Positions 17,151-26,275 of a stretch of 64,000 nucleotides of DNA are shown one piece after another (position 1 is the first letter of the stretch; each line of letters begins with the position of its first letter). Origin of the DNA: JAAXHV01 sp965207165. Its GTDB lineage: Bacteria; Pseudomonadota; Gammaproteobacteria; Eutrophobiales; Eutrophobiaceae. Made by a program: the position numbers and the translations under genes. The stretch is from NCBI GenBank assembly GCA_965207165.1, contig OZ242265.1:1302001-1366000 (forward strand), given 5' to 3'. The notes below the pieces were generated by a model that saw only the letters and a list, made by a program, of their open reading frames with translations, searched no databases and was not told the origin of the DNA.

Positions 17151-17498
17151 TTAAAGGGATAACTTCGGGGGGTGAAAAATATCTTCCGGACCGGAATAAA
17201 TATAGCTGTGACCCGGGTAGTTGATGCGTTCCATATCCATGTCTACCGGTGAGTGGCCGGACAGGTACACGGCGGAGAACGTGGCGCCGGGGCAGCAATG
17301 CTGGGCATCACAGGTATCCGGGCTATTGTTATTTTCTGCCTCGGTCTGGTGGCAGCCGGTTGCCGTCTCACTTACACCAGGTTGACCTTCAGCAGGGGCG
17401 CGGGCCGTCTCCTGGCAGGTTTGAAAGGCATTCGCCAATCCCTGGGGGCCGAATAAAAACAAAGCCAGCAGCAGTAAATAATGCTTATACTTACCCAT
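17151..17498 (-). CDS. Small exported Cys/His-rich protein, probable metal-binding partner
   Basis: A 115-residue protein with a signal peptide (YKHYLLLLALFLFGPQGLAN). The mature part is rich in potential metal ligands: TCQETA, CHQTE, DTCDAQHCCPG, SGHSP, DMDMERI and PGHSY, ending in PPKLSL. Small secreted proteins with CxxHC-type motifs and a proline-rich end resemble DUF2946 or CzcI-like proteins found beside copper and heavy-metal genes. It lies 128 bases upstream of the multicopper oxidase gene on the same strand. Copper sensing or delivery is inferred from context. Confidence 0.65.
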   Translation of the reverse strand: MGKYKHYLLLLALFLFGPQGLANAFQTCQETARAPAEGQPGVSETATGCHQTEAENNNSPDTCDAQHCCPGATFSAVYLSGHSPVDMDMERINYPGHSYIYSGPEDIFHPPKLSL

Positions 17499-17548
17499 GA
17501 GTGACAGTATAGATTAAAAAACCCACCACGTTGAGAAACAACAGGCGC

Positions 17549-18415
17549 ATGATTACCGGCCCTACCTCCCATATCTATATTTCCCAGCGCCTGCGGCTGC
17601 ACTACGTCGCTTGGGGGAACCCCGGCGCGCCGCCCCTGTTGCTGGTACACGGCAACAGGGATCACTGCAGAAGCTGGGACTGGACCGCGCGCGCACTGGC
17701 CCGGGACTGGCACGTGCTTGCGCCCGACCTCAGGGGTCACGGCGACAGCGACTGGTCACCGGATGGAACCTACTCGATGTCGGCTTTCGTCTATGACCTG
17801 GCCCAACTGATACACCAGCTTGAACTGCGGCCGGTCACGATTGTCGGACACTCCCTGGGCGGTTCCGTTTCATTGCGCTACACGGGCCTGTATCCGGACG
17901 CGGTGCGCAAACTCGTTGTTGTTGAGGGCATGGCATTGGGACCGGAACATATAGCAGAACTGGAGGCCGTGTCCATGGCGCAGCGTATGCGCGACTGGAT
18001 AGAAGAACGGCGGCAGATGGCGGGCAGGCAGCCGAAGCGCTACAAATCGCTGGAGGACGCGTACCAGCGCATGAAGACGGCAAACAGCTACCTGACGGAT
18101 GAGCAGGCCCGCCACCTCACCGATCACGGCATAATCCAGAACGAAGACGGCACCTATAGCTGGAAGTTCGACAACTGCGCGCGCATTTTCCCGCCAGATG
18201 ACCTGGAACCGGATGTCATCAGACAGCTCTGGGGTTCCATTACCTGCCCTACCCGCCTGATCTACGGCAAGGACAGTTGGGCGTCCAACCCGGCAGAGGA
18301 CGGCAGGCTGGCTTATTTCCGCAACGCGGAGGTTTCCCTGTACGAAAATGCCGGCCACTGGCCGCACCACGACCAGCTTGAACAGTTTGTTGCGGAATTG
18401 CGCGAGTTCCTGTGA
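17549..18415 (+). CDS. Alpha/beta hydrolase
   Basis: A 288-residue soluble alpha/beta hydrolase. It has LLLVHGNRDHCRSWDW (oxyanion HGN), APDLRGHGDSDWSPDG, the nucleophile elbow IVGHSLGGSVS, the acid region RLIYGKDSWASNP and the His in ENAGHWPHHD. The Arg-Gly-His-Gly-Asp-Ser block and cap region fit C-C hydrolase, haloperoxidase or epoxide-hydrolase-like members; the substrate is not readable. I chose ATG 17549; a TTG at 17531 would add six residues. It is divergent from the Cys/His-rich gene. Confidence 0.87.
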   Translation: MITGPTSHIYISQRLRLHYVAWGNPGAPPLLLVHGNRDHCRSWDWTARALARDWHVLAPDLRGHGDSDWSPDGTYSMSAFVYDLAQLIHQLELRPVTIVGHSLGGSVSLRYTGLYPDAVRKLVVVEGMALGPEHIAELEAVSMAQRMRDWIEERRQMAGRQPKRYKSLEDAYQRMKTANSYLTDEQARHLTDHGIIQNEDGTYSWKFDNCARIFPPDDLEPDVIRQLWGSITCPTRLIYGKDSWASNPAEDGRLAYFRNAEVSLYENAGHWPHHDQLEQFVAELREFL

Positions 18416-18568
18416 TTGCTGTCATTTTCATTTCGCTGAAAACGAGTAAAGTTATCGAAGGGAACCAGCTTATGGCTGTTTCCATCTGAACCGCCCCGGA
18501 TTTGTCTGAGACTCCATTTCTTGAGATGATGGAATCATGAACAGACACCACGCATAAAACTCCGCTAT

Positions 18569-19960
18569 ATGAACGATTTCAATATCCAGTCACTGCAGGC
18601 CAACGTCCGCGGCGCGGTATTATGCCCGGGTGATGCGGGTTACGACGAAGCACGGGTCCTGCACAATGGCATGATCGACAAACGCCCGGCGGCAATCGTG
18701 CGCTGCACGGGCGTTGCAGACGTGCGCCATTGCGTTAATACGGCGCGTGAAAACAACCTGCTGACGGCCGTGCGCGGGGGCGGCCACGGGGTGGCGGGCA
18801 ATGCCAGTTGCGATGGCGGTTTGATGATCGACCTGTCCCTGATGCGCGGCGTCCGGGTCGATGCCGGGCAGCGGGTTGCCTGGGTCAGCGGCGGCGCCAC
18901 CCTGGGCGACATCGACCACGAAACCCAGCAGTTCGGCCTGGTCGTACCGGCCGGCGTAGTGTCTGAAACGGGCATTGCCGGTCTTGCGCTCGGCGGCGGC
19001 TTTGGCTGGGTGCGCGGCAAGTACGGAATGACAGTCGATAACATTATCGGTGTCGACATCGTCACTGCCGACGGCGAGTTGCGCCGCGCAAACGCAGCGG
19101 AGAACCCGGACCTCTACTGGGCGGTACGCGGCGGCGGCGGTAATTTCGGCATCGTCACGACCTTCGAATTCCGCCTGCATCCGCTGGGGCCCGTCGTCAT
19201 GCATTGCGCGCCGGTGTACGCCGGGACACAGGCGCGCGAGATCCTGCAGGGCTGGCGGGAGTTCATGCAGACGGCCCCCGATGAATTCACGACCGAATTC
19301 TTTTTCTGGACCATACCGGACCACGACACCTTCCCGCCGGACCTGCGCGGCGAGGATGTGGTCATCCCGGCCGGCGTCTACGCCGGACCGGCTGATGAAG
19401 GCGAGCGTTACGTACAACCGTTGCGGGAGCTTGCGACGCCGCTCGTCGATCTCAGTGGCCAACGGCCTTTCACTGCCGTGCAGCAGATGTTCGACGTGTA
19501 CCTGCCGAAAGGTGAACTGCTGAATTACTGGAAATCGCTGTACCTGGATCGTATGACGGACGATGTGCTCGATGCGCTGATCACGGTCTTTAACGAACGC
19601 CCTGCCAGACGCACGCCGTTCGTACTGCACGACCTGCGCGGCGCCAGCGCCCGGGTCGACGCCGCGGCAACCGCGTTCGGCAGCCGCGCCATGCCGTATC
19701 TCATGGAGTTCAACTCATCGTGGACAGACCCCGGGGATACGGACGCCAACATCGCCTGGACCCGCAAGGTGTGGGATGACATGGCGGCCCGTTTCTCGTC
19801 CGGCAACAACGGCTATCTCAACATGACCTGTTACAACGAAGACGGCGAAGGCCTGGTCAAAGAGACTTACGGTGTAAATTACCGGCGCCTGCGCGAGGTC
19901 AAGCGGAAATATGACCCCGGCAACCTGTTCAGGTTAAACGCCAACATCCTGCCGGCCTAG
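18569..19960 (+). CDS. FAD-linked oxidase of the berberine-bridge-enzyme type
   Basis: A 463-residue flavoprotein. The N-terminal FAD-binding PCMH domain has AVRGGGHGVAGNA (the His is the usual site of covalent FAD attachment), SGGATLGDIDHETQQFGLVV and LALGGGFGWVRGKYGMTVDN, followed by AVRGGGGNFGIVT. The C-terminal BBE domain ends KYDPGNLFRLNANILPA. The second attachment residue, Cys in bicovalent members, is not present at IAGLALGGG, so a mono-covalent flavin is likely. Family members oxidise sugars, alcohols or aromatic side products with O2; the substrate is unknown. It is in the catabolic block and not obviously in an operon. Confidence 0.88.
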   Translation: MNDFNIQSLQANVRGAVLCPGDAGYDEARVLHNGMIDKRPAAIVRCTGVADVRHCVNTARENNLLTAVRGGGHGVAGNASCDGGLMIDLSLMRGVRVDAGQRVAWVSGGATLGDIDHETQQFGLVVPAGVVSETGIAGLALGGGFGWVRGKYGMTVDNIIGVDIVTADGELRRANAAENPDLYWAVRGGGGNFGIVTTFEFRLHPLGPVVMHCAPVYAGTQAREILQGWREFMQTAPDEFTTEFFFWTIPDHDTFPPDLRGEDVVIPAGVYAGPADEGERYVQPLRELATPLVDLSGQRPFTAVQQMFDVYLPKGELLNYWKSLYLDRMTDDVLDALITVFNERPARRTPFVLHDLRGASARVDAAATAFGSRAMPYLMEFNSSWTDPGDTDANIAWTRKVWDDMAARFSSGNNGYLNMTCYNEDGEGLVKETYGVNYRRLREVKRKYDPGNLFRLNANILPA

Positions 19961-19999
19961 CCCGTTGCTGACCGCACCCGGTTGCCAGTCACCGGGTAT

Positions 20000-20989
20000 C
20001 TACGGCTTTGTAGTTGAGGCGGTGTCTTTCCCGCGCCTGGCCAGCACTATTTCAGACAGCTTCGGACCGCGCCCCGGCTCCGACCAGGGACATACCTCGA
20101 CACAGATCGAACAGCCGGTTGTCTTGGAGAAATACCAGGCGCACCGGTCATAATCCACGTACCACTTCTCCACTCCCCTGACCAGGGTCTTGTTATCAGA
20201 TATGGCTTCCGGCGGGCAATACCTGGTACAGGCGCGGCAGGTTGCACAGACGTCTTCCACACCGATATCGACCGGCGCATCGGTCGCCAGCGGCAAATCC
20301 GTCAATACCATGGTCAACCGGAAGTTCGACCCCAGTTCCCTGTTTATCAATGAGCCGTGCTTGCCCAGTTGTCCGAGCCCCGCCTGTATGGCCGACGGCA
20401 TCATCAGGATATCCCTGCCGATCGCGAAGGCCTCCGCGGGCCAGCCGAGGGAGCGAATATACGCAGCCAGCCGGTTGGAATAGGTGGAACTGCGGCGATA
20501 GGTTCTTACCACCTCCAGGCCTGCCTCCGGCCGGGGCGCCTGCTCCATGGTCTTGTGATCCTGCTCGGTCCCCAGGCAAATCGCGTACTTGTAGGGGTAT
20601 GATTCATCACCCTCGTAAAGCAGCAGTTCATCCCTGGCTTCCGTGATTCCGACGCTGTCAAAACCGATCTCCTTTGCCTTTTTCTTGACCTGTTCCGCCA
20701 TGGAAACAGGATCATCGACTTCAGCGCGCTCGCGGGCGACCCGGCCGCGCGCCTTTCTGCTCTCGAACATGCCCAGGACAAATTCCCTGAATATCGGCCA
20801 TTGCATTGTCATGAAAAAGAAATCGAACAAGGCCTTGTAGTCATAGTCCGTAATGGTGAAGTCGTCCGGAGCGATCTTCCTGGGAAGGGTTTTTTCCGCC
20901 ACCCCCACACCGTTGATCTCGTTACCCGAACGCGGCGGGTTTACATAGGCGAAATCGTACTCGGGCGCCGGCGGGTCCTTGGGTCTCAT
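20000..20989 (-). CDS. Reductive-dehalogenase-like double [4Fe-4S] protein
   Basis: A 329-residue soluble protein. The C-terminal part has two cluster motifs, CATCRACTRYCP (C-x2-C-x2-C-x3-CP) and CAWYFSKTTGCSICVEVCPW. The region before it (RSSTYSNRLAAYIRSLGWPA, MMPSAIQAGLGQLGKHGSLI, FRLTMVLTDLPL) is the corrinoid-binding fold shared by RdhA reductive dehalogenases and QueG. There is no Tat signal, unlike respiratory RdhA, and it is shorter than either. I favour an RdhA-like cobamide reductase of the cytoplasmic type, possibly dehalogenating. It overlaps the 69-residue membrane protein gene by ATGA, so the two products likely act together, with the small one as anchor. Confidence 0.8.
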   Translation of the reverse strand: MRPKDPPAPEYDFAYVNPPRSGNEINGVGVAEKTLPRKIAPDDFTITDYDYKALFDFFFMTMQWPIFREFVLGMFESRKARGRVARERAEVDDPVSMAEQVKKKAKEIGFDSVGITEARDELLLYEGDESYPYKYAICLGTEQDHKTMEQAPRPEAGLEVVRTYRRSSTYSNRLAAYIRSLGWPAEAFAIGRDILMMPSAIQAGLGQLGKHGSLINRELGSNFRLTMVLTDLPLATDAPVDIGVEDVCATCRACTRYCPPEAISDNKTLVRGVEKWYVDYDRCAWYFSKTTGCSICVEVCPWSEPGRGPKLSEIVLARRGKDTASTTKP

Positions 20990-21195
20990 TGGCTGTTCTT
21001 GCCTGACGGTAAGCGATCAACATAAAACAGACGGCCTTCCTTGCGCGCTTTTCTGTAGGCCCGGCGTACCAGCCCCCCCAGAAACACCCACGCCAGGAAA
21101 GTCTGCAGTACGTAGACAGCGAATACGATCGTATGCTTGCAATGCACCAGGAAACTGTCCCCGCGCACGTCGAATTTGCTCTTGGAATCGGGCAT
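20986..21195 (-). CDS. Small membrane protein coupled to the dehalogenase-like gene
   Basis: A 69-residue protein with one strong membrane span (TIVFAVYVLQTFLAWVFLGG) and a basic tail (RRAYRKARKEGR). The start MPDSKSKFDVRG at 21195 is the only ATG before the hydrophobic segment. Its stop overlaps the start codon of the Fe-S protein by 4 bases. The position and single span suggest an RdhB-like anchor, though it is shorter than RdhB and I see no shared motif. Confidence 0.6.
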   Translation of the reverse strand: MPDSKSKFDVRGDSFLVHCKHTIVFAVYVLQTFLAWVFLGGLVRRAYRKARKEGRLFYVDRLPSGKNSQ

Positions 21196-21295
21196 AACGC
21201 CTGCAGTATAGTTGGCAGGTAGCAGAAAATCACCGGAATATATGGAATACGGGTTATTATGGAGCGCCGCGGGGATCCCGTGCTGGAGCAATACA

Positions 21296-22651
21296 ATGAT
21301 TGAATTCAGTGGTTGCGGCATCGTGCCGGGCGTTACCCGTGCGCAGGCCGTGGAAAGCGACCATGACATGCCGGCAGAAGCTGACGCGGTCATTATCGGT
21401 GGCGGCTTGCTCGGTGTTATCACCGCCCTGAACCTGGCGGAGAGAGGCGTCAGTACCGTCCTGTGTGAAAAAGGCGTAGTCGCCGGCGAAGCCTCCGGGC
21501 GCGCAGCCGGCCTGGTCGAGTACGAACTGCTGTCACCCATCAAGATGGAACTCATCGCCCAGTCCATCGAGCTCTGGCACGCCATGCCAGGGCGGGTCAA
21601 CGGGGACATCGGTTATACAGGGCCGGGCCTGGTCAGTCTTTACCAGGAGGAAGAGCCTGCAGAGTTTGCCGCGGCATGGCTCAAGGACATGCAGGGACAG
21701 CCGGGCGTGGATGCGCGCATGCTGACGGACCGGGAAATAAGCGCCCTTGACGCGGGACTGGGCAGCGGTTGGCACGCCGCCCTCCACCAGGCCAACGGCG
21801 CGGCCATCGAACCCCGCCTGGCAGCGCCGGCTATTGCCCGGGCGGCACGCGCCAGGGGCGCAAAGCTGTTGCAGTCCTGCGCGGTCCGGCACATTGAACG
21901 CCAGGGCGGCGCCGTTGCCGGTGTCATCACTGAAAAGGGCAGCATAAAGACCGCCAACGTGGTCATCGCGGGCGGCGTCTGGTCCGCCATGCTGGCCGCT
22001 CACCTGGACCTTAACCTGCCGCAGATGATGATTTTCGCGGAACAGAGCAGTGTCGAACCCGTAGCCGGCGGCCCGGCCATCTCGGGCATGACCCCCGCCG
22101 GGTACTACCGCCGTGAACCCGACGGCGGCTACATGCTCTCCGCTGCGGCCGGCCGTATTCCCATAACGATGTCCATCGTGAAGAACCTGCGCAAGCTGAT
22201 GGCCGCGCCCACGGACGTGGACCAGGACATGCGGCCGGTGATGAACCTGCGCACGTTTTTCTGGGACCTCAAGGCCCACCGGAAAAGGCGGCAAGACAGG
22301 CCTTCCGTGTTCGAAGAAAACCGTATCTTGCAACCGGAACCCGTCAGCGGTATCACCGGCAAGGCCCTGGCCGGCATGCGGGAATATATACCCGCCTTTG
22401 CAAATTGCAAGGTGCGTGAAGTCTACACGGGATCCCTGATGTCCACTATCGACAACCTGGGGGTCATTTCGCCGGTAAACAGTATTCCCGGCCTCTACAT
22501 CGGCGCCGGCATGTTATACGGCCTGACCATGGGCGCGGCCGCGGGCGAGGCGCTGGCGGATATGGTTACCGGCGCAGCGCCGAAATTCGACGTCACGCCT
22601 TACCGTTACGAGCGTTTTGTGGACGGTTCCGGGTTTGTCTTCCATCCCTGA
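21296..22651 (+). CDS. FAD-dependent oxidoreductase of the DAO family
   Basis: A 451-residue flavoenzyme. The Rossmann motif ADAVIIGGGLLGVITALNLA is near residue 32, followed by the E in VLCEKG and EASGRAAG. The FAD-contact block VVIAGGVWSAMLAAH is mid-protein and a C-terminal YIGAGMLYGLTMGAAAGEAL closes the fold. DAO-type enzymes oxidise amines or 2-hydroxy acids; the substrate is not known. I chose ATG 21296, which has GGAG 6 bases upstream and places the Rossmann motif near the N-terminus; an earlier ATG at 21212 is in frame. The next gene (SDR) starts 13 bases after its stop, so they form an operon. Confidence 0.85.
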   Translation: MIEFSGCGIVPGVTRAQAVESDHDMPAEADAVIIGGGLLGVITALNLAERGVSTVLCEKGVVAGEASGRAAGLVEYELLSPIKMELIAQSIELWHAMPGRVNGDIGYTGPGLVSLYQEEEPAEFAAAWLKDMQGQPGVDARMLTDREISALDAGLGSGWHAALHQANGAAIEPRLAAPAIARAARARGAKLLQSCAVRHIERQGGAVAGVITEKGSIKTANVVIAGGVWSAMLAAHLDLNLPQMMIFAEQSSVEPVAGGPAISGMTPAGYYRREPDGGYMLSAAAGRIPITMSIVKNLRKLMAAPTDVDQDMRPVMNLRTFFWDLKAHRKRRQDRPSVFEENRILQPEPVSGITGKALAGMREYIPAFANCKVREVYTGSLMSTIDNLGVISPVNSIPGLYIGAGMLYGLTMGAAAGEALADMVTGAAPKFDVTPYRYERFVDGSGFVFHP

Positions 22652-22664
22652 TACGGTCGGAACC

Positions 22665-23393
22665 ATGCCCCGTTTAAAAGATAAAACCGCGTTAATCACG
22701 GCTGCCGGACAGGGAATCGGCAAAGCAACTGCCGAACTTTTTTCCAGGGAAGGCGCACAGGTCATCGCCACCGATATCAACGAGGCCGCGTTACGGAACC
22801 TGGCCGGTTGCAGGACACGGCGGCTGGACGTGACCGACAAGGCCGCCATCGAGGACCTTGCCGGGGAACTCGGCGCCGTGGATATCCTCTTTAACTGCGC
22901 CGGCTACATCGCCAACGGGCCCATCCTGGAGTGTGCCGAAGACGATTGGGATTTCTCTTTCGAGCTTAACGTCAAGTCCATGTACCGCATGATAAGCGCG
23001 TTTCTCCCCGCCATGCTGGCAGCGGGCGGCGGCGCTATCATCAACATGTCCTCCGTCGTCAGCACACTGACCGCGGCGCCGAACCGCTTTGTCTACGGCG
23101 CCACCAAGGCGGCGGTCATCGGCATGACCAAGTCCGTCGCCCTGGACTACGCCAAGCAGGATATCCGCTGCAACGCGATCTGCCCGGGCACGGTCGATAC
23201 GCCGTCTTTGCAGGACCGCCTGAACGCCTTTGCCGACCCGGTGCAGGCGCGCAGGGATTTCGAAAACCGCCAGCCCATGGGGCGTCTCGGTTCGGCAGAA
23301 GAGATTGCCAACCTCGCCCTGTACCTGGCTGCCGATGAATCTTCCTATACCACCGGTGCGATAATTTCCGTTGATGGGGGGTGGTCTATCTGA
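22665..23393 (+). CDS. Short-chain dehydrogenase similar to BDH2/DHRS6
   Basis: A 242-residue NAD(P)-dependent dehydrogenase. The cofactor motif is TAAGQGIGKATAELF, then ATDINEAAL, NCAGYIANG, and the catalytic SSVVS, YGATK and NVKSM (Asn, Ser, Tyr, Lys). The block CPGTVDTPSLQDRL and the end GAIISVDGGWSI match type 2 3-hydroxybutyrate dehydrogenase (BDH2/DHRS6) unusually well from memory of that family. Similar bacterial enzymes also oxidise L-fucose or other hydroxy acids. ATG 22665 gives the normal N-terminus MPRLKDKTALIT. It follows the DAO-type gene by 13 bases, suggesting two consecutive oxidation steps. Confidence 0.87.
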   Translation: MPRLKDKTALITAAGQGIGKATAELFSREGAQVIATDINEAALRNLAGCRTRRLDVTDKAAIEDLAGELGAVDILFNCAGYIANGPILECAEDDWDFSFELNVKSMYRMISAFLPAMLAAGGGAIINMSSVVSTLTAAPNRFVYGATKAAVIGMTKSVALDYAKQDIRCNAICPGTVDTPSLQDRLNAFADPVQARRDFENRQPMGRLGSAEEIANLALYLAADESSYTTGAIISVDGGWSI

Positions 23394-23432
23394 TGAGATT
23401 GCCAAGCCGGGAACAGATTTATCGGCGCGGGC

Positions 23433-24200
23433 TCAACCGTAATACTTGATGAAGTAATAAACACTTAAAAACATGCCGATGACTATTATAACTCCCCGGA
23501 AGTACACGGCAGGCAGCCACTGCGCGATACGGGCGCCAAGCAACCCCCCTATGACAGCGCCCGCGAATGCCGTAAGGGCATAGGGCCAGGCCACGATGCC
23601 TGAAAAAGTGAATATTACCAAAGCAACACTCGTGGCCGCCGAAGCCAGCAGGTTCTTTAACGCATTATTCGCCTGGATATCATGAACGCCCAGCATGCGT
23701 AATCCCGCCATGAGCATGACTCCCAGGCCTGCGCCGAAATAACCGCCGTAGAACGCTACGATAAATACCAGGAACCTGGTAACCAGGCCGGGTCTGGTAA
23801 CTGACTGGTTGCTGGTATATGACGCAATCATGCCGCTGAAGCGACTGCCGAAAGCGAAAAGCAGGGTTGCGAACAGTATGAGAAACGGGATCAGTTTTAC
23901 GAATGCCGTATTGCCGGTGAGTATGAGCGTGCCCGCGCCAAGCCCGCCCCCCAAAACTGCTATCAATATTGAGTTCCCTATTCCGCGGGCATGTTTGCGT
24001 AGTACATTTCTGTAGCCGACGACAGCCAGTGCATTAGCAGGCCAGACCGCAATACAATTCGAAGCATTGGCCACAATTGGTGGAAGTCCCGCAGCCAGAA
24101 ATACCGGGAACGTGAAAAACGCGCCGCCACCGGCAACGGCATTACTGACCCCGGCCAATAGACCGGCCAGGAATAACATGCCGGGAATTAATATATCCAT
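23433..24200 (-). CDS. TauE/SafE (TSUP) family permease
   Basis: A 255-residue inner-membrane protein with about eight hydrophobic spans. The first half has GMLFLAGLLAGVSNAVAGGG and FPVFLAAGLPPIVANASN; the second half repeats the pattern with GYFGAGLGVMLMAGLRMLG and the family motif IQANNALKNLLASA. TSUP proteins export or import sulfite, sulfoacetate, sulfolactate or other organosulfur or organic anions. It is on the strand opposite the DAO-SDR operon and same strand as the NahD/NahE-like genes, so it may move a related organic acid. Confidence 0.88.
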   Translation of the reverse strand: MDILIPGMLFLAGLLAGVSNAVAGGGAFFTFPVFLAAGLPPIVANASNCIAVWPANALAVVGYRNVLRKHARGIGNSILIAVLGGGLGAGTLILTGNTAFVKLIPFLILFATLLFAFGSRFSGMIASYTSNQSVTRPGLVTRFLVFIVAFYGGYFGAGLGVMLMAGLRMLGVHDIQANNALKNLLASAATSVALVIFTFSGIVAWPYALTAFAGAVIGGLLGARIAQWLPAVYFRGVIIVIGMFLSVYYFIKYYG

Positions 24201-24312
24201 TTTATACGAACAGTTTATGAAACCGCCGGCAGACGATTATCGCATCAACGCTGCGGGTCATTGGTATTACGACAATATCAGCTGAATAATCAGATCGCCG
24301 CACGGAAGGAGG

Positions 24313-24915
24313 CTAATTTGCGCCGTCGGATCCGGCCAGGTATTCCTCGACAAAATCCAGGCGGTCATTACCCCACCACATCTGACCATCGACAATGATG
24401 GTAGGAACACCGAAAACGCCTTTTCCCACCGCTTGTCGATTCGACGCCACATATTCGGGCAAGGCCTTGGACGCGCCGGCATATTCGATAAATTCCGCAG
24501 CTGACCAGCCCATTATTTCAGCCAATCGGGCCAGTGTCTCATCAGATCCTATATCACTGCCCAATCCCCAACCCAGGTTAAAGCCTTCCCTGACATATTT
24601 TTCCCCGAGCCCCCTGTCCAGCGCATAGAAGGTACCGGCGTTCATCCTGTGAGAATCCAGTGATGCGGGAAAACTGACCGGCAGATTGACCCTCTTCGCC
24701 CATCGATCAATATCGGCCATCAGGTAGCGCAACTTGACCGGTATGTCGCGATTGGCCGGACCGGTATTGCCGGCGGCAATTTTCGCAGCCGGCAGATCGA
24801 TCGGCATGTAGGTCAGTTTCCTGCCATACCCCCTGGCTAACCCACACACACGATCATGCGCGAGATAGGCGAACGGGCTCACGAAGTCAAAATAATATTC
24901 CAGCTCACCACTCAC
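24313..24915 (-). CDS. 2-hydroxychromene-2-carboxylate isomerase-like (NahD-like) enzyme
   Basis: A 200-residue DsbA-fold protein without the CxxC pair: the N-terminus is YYFDFVSPFAYLAHDRV, with Ser in the usual catalytic position. This SPF/SPY motif defines the kappa-GST/HCCA isomerase family. Further family marks are RDIPVKLRYLMADIDRWAK and the C-terminal GKGVFGVPTIIVDGQMWWGN, followed by DRLDF. HCCA isomerase converts 2-hydroxychromene-2-carboxylate to trans-o-hydroxybenzylidenepyruvate in naphthalene degradation. The gene upstream is NahE-like, the next step of that pathway, 111 bases away on the same strand. The start is GTG at 24915. Confidence 0.85.
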   Translation of the reverse strand: MSGELEYYFDFVSPFAYLAHDRVCGLARGYGRKLTYMPIDLPAAKIAAGNTGPANRDIPVKLRYLMADIDRWAKRVNLPVSFPASLDSHRMNAGTFYALDRGLGEKYVREGFNLGWGLGSDIGSDETLARLAEIMGWSAAEFIEYAGASKALPEYVASNRQAVGKGVFGVPTIIVDGQMWWGNDRLDFVEEYLAGSDGAN

Positions 24916-25026
24916 TGCTCAGGCCTTTTCCCAACACCTGTTCCACCATTGCCAGGAATTGTACTCACGGTCATATAATGTTCATTCCGGGCAGTCGCCT
25001 GCCGGCAGGCGATGGATTCCGGGGTG

Positions 25027-26025
25027 TTAGAGGGCTCCACTCAAGAGTTCCCGGTTAAGTTCCGCCCAACCGGTCCCCGCCAGGCGGGCCCCGGCCAGGT
25101 AACTCTCCGGCGCCGTTGTATATGGCGGGCGGCAGGGTCCGGCGTTCATCCAGCCTGCCGCGTTGATGCGCTCTTTCTCCAACTGAATGTTATAGCGTGA
25201 AAACTCGGCAAACCCCCCGGGCGGAAACAAGTTCGACAACACCGACATTATACGCGGATAAAGGGCATCCGGCTGTGACCAATCACCGGTCCGGGCCGCC
25301 TCCCTGACAATATCGCGCCAGTGCATGGTCAGCTCAGGCCCCGTGCAAGCACACGGCGACCAGAAGGCCGTATGGAACCCGGGGTCCATTCTGGCCGCGT
25401 CCCTATGGTCGAACTCCAGAGGCAGAAAACGCAATTGTTTACGCGACGCCATGGTATGGAGCTGTAATTGGGCAATATTGATGTATTTACAGCTGACAAC
25501 CTGCGGGATCTCTGCCACCTGCGCCCAAAATGGCGTGGGGAAAGAGAACTTGAATGCCTCCGGATTAGCGTAGATACAAATAGCCAGTTCCGGAACGGCT
25601 TCGGCAACATCCCGGTAGAACCGTACTGCACCAGGCACATCGATTTCCTGCCACATGGGCACACCCAGCATGGTGCCGTCGGCGCCTATATCCCGCACAT
25701 GTTTGAGTTGCCTGACAGTCTCACGTGTATTGAGCGTGGTAACACCCGCGAAGATGGGCGCCCGCCCCGCAGCCGTTGCCACCATGACCTCAGTCATCTT
25801 TCTTTTTTCTTCCCAGGTAAGAGTGGCTCCCTCCCCAAACGTACCCTGGCACATAATGCCATCGACGCCGGCGTCGATCAGGCCGGCTACGGCCCTCGAA
25901 ACCTCGTCGTAGTCGACCGAGTCCTCAGTGCGCCAATCATCACCTGCCGTGACGGCGGGTGTGGGAATGACAGCCCACGCACCCGTTATGCCTTCTACGT
26001 CCAGCCTGTTACCACCTGTTCGCAT
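25027..26025 (-). CDS. Hydratase-aldolase, NahE-like (DapA superfamily)
   Basis: A 332-residue aldolase of the DHDPS/NAL superfamily. GITGAWAVIPTPA opens the barrel; CQGTFGEGATLTWEEK, TTLNTRETVRQLKH and GADGTMLGVPMWQEID follow. The tyrosine in YANPEAFKFSFPTPFWAQVA and the Schiff-base lysine in VVSCKYIN are present. These blocks, especially GTFGE-TLTWEEK, distinguish trans-o-hydroxybenzylidenepyruvate hydratase-aldolase (NahE) from DapA. It would release an aromatic aldehyde and pyruvate. The partner isomerase gene lies just downstream. No ring dioxygenase is in the window, so the pathway is partial here. AAAGGAAAT lies ahead of the ATG. Confidence 0.86.
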   Translation of the reverse strand: MRTGGNRLDVEGITGAWAVIPTPAVTAGDDWRTEDSVDYDEVSRAVAGLIDAGVDGIMCQGTFGEGATLTWEEKRKMTEVMVATAAGRAPIFAGVTTLNTRETVRQLKHVRDIGADGTMLGVPMWQEIDVPGAVRFYRDVAEAVPELAICIYANPEAFKFSFPTPFWAQVAEIPQVVSCKYINIAQLQLHTMASRKQLRFLPLEFDHRDAARMDPGFHTAFWSPCACTGPELTMHWRDIVREAARTGDWSQPDALYPRIMSVLSNLFPPGGFAEFSRYNIQLEKERINAAGWMNAGPCRPPYTTAPESYLAGARLAGTGWAELNRELLSGAL

Positions 26026-26275
26026 TTTTATTTCCTTTGGGAGTATTCATGTATGGCTGTTAAGAGCACAGCTTTTTATGCTTGCTTGCCAGTATACTGC
26101 ATGCCACATTCCGATCACGATATAACGGGTCAGGTAGTAGTCTCAAGTTTGCTTAGTCGCACCAAGCGGGCCTTCGGGGCGAGAGTTCATGACCTAACCG
26201 GCTGATAATTCAAACATCCCTATTTTCCGATTAATATATCCATTTATTGCCGTTGACCCCATCCACTTGTTATAA

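Noticed and set aside
20196..20579. Minus-strand frame inside the dehalogenase-like gene
   Set aside because: Other frame of a gene with two clear Fe-S motifs.
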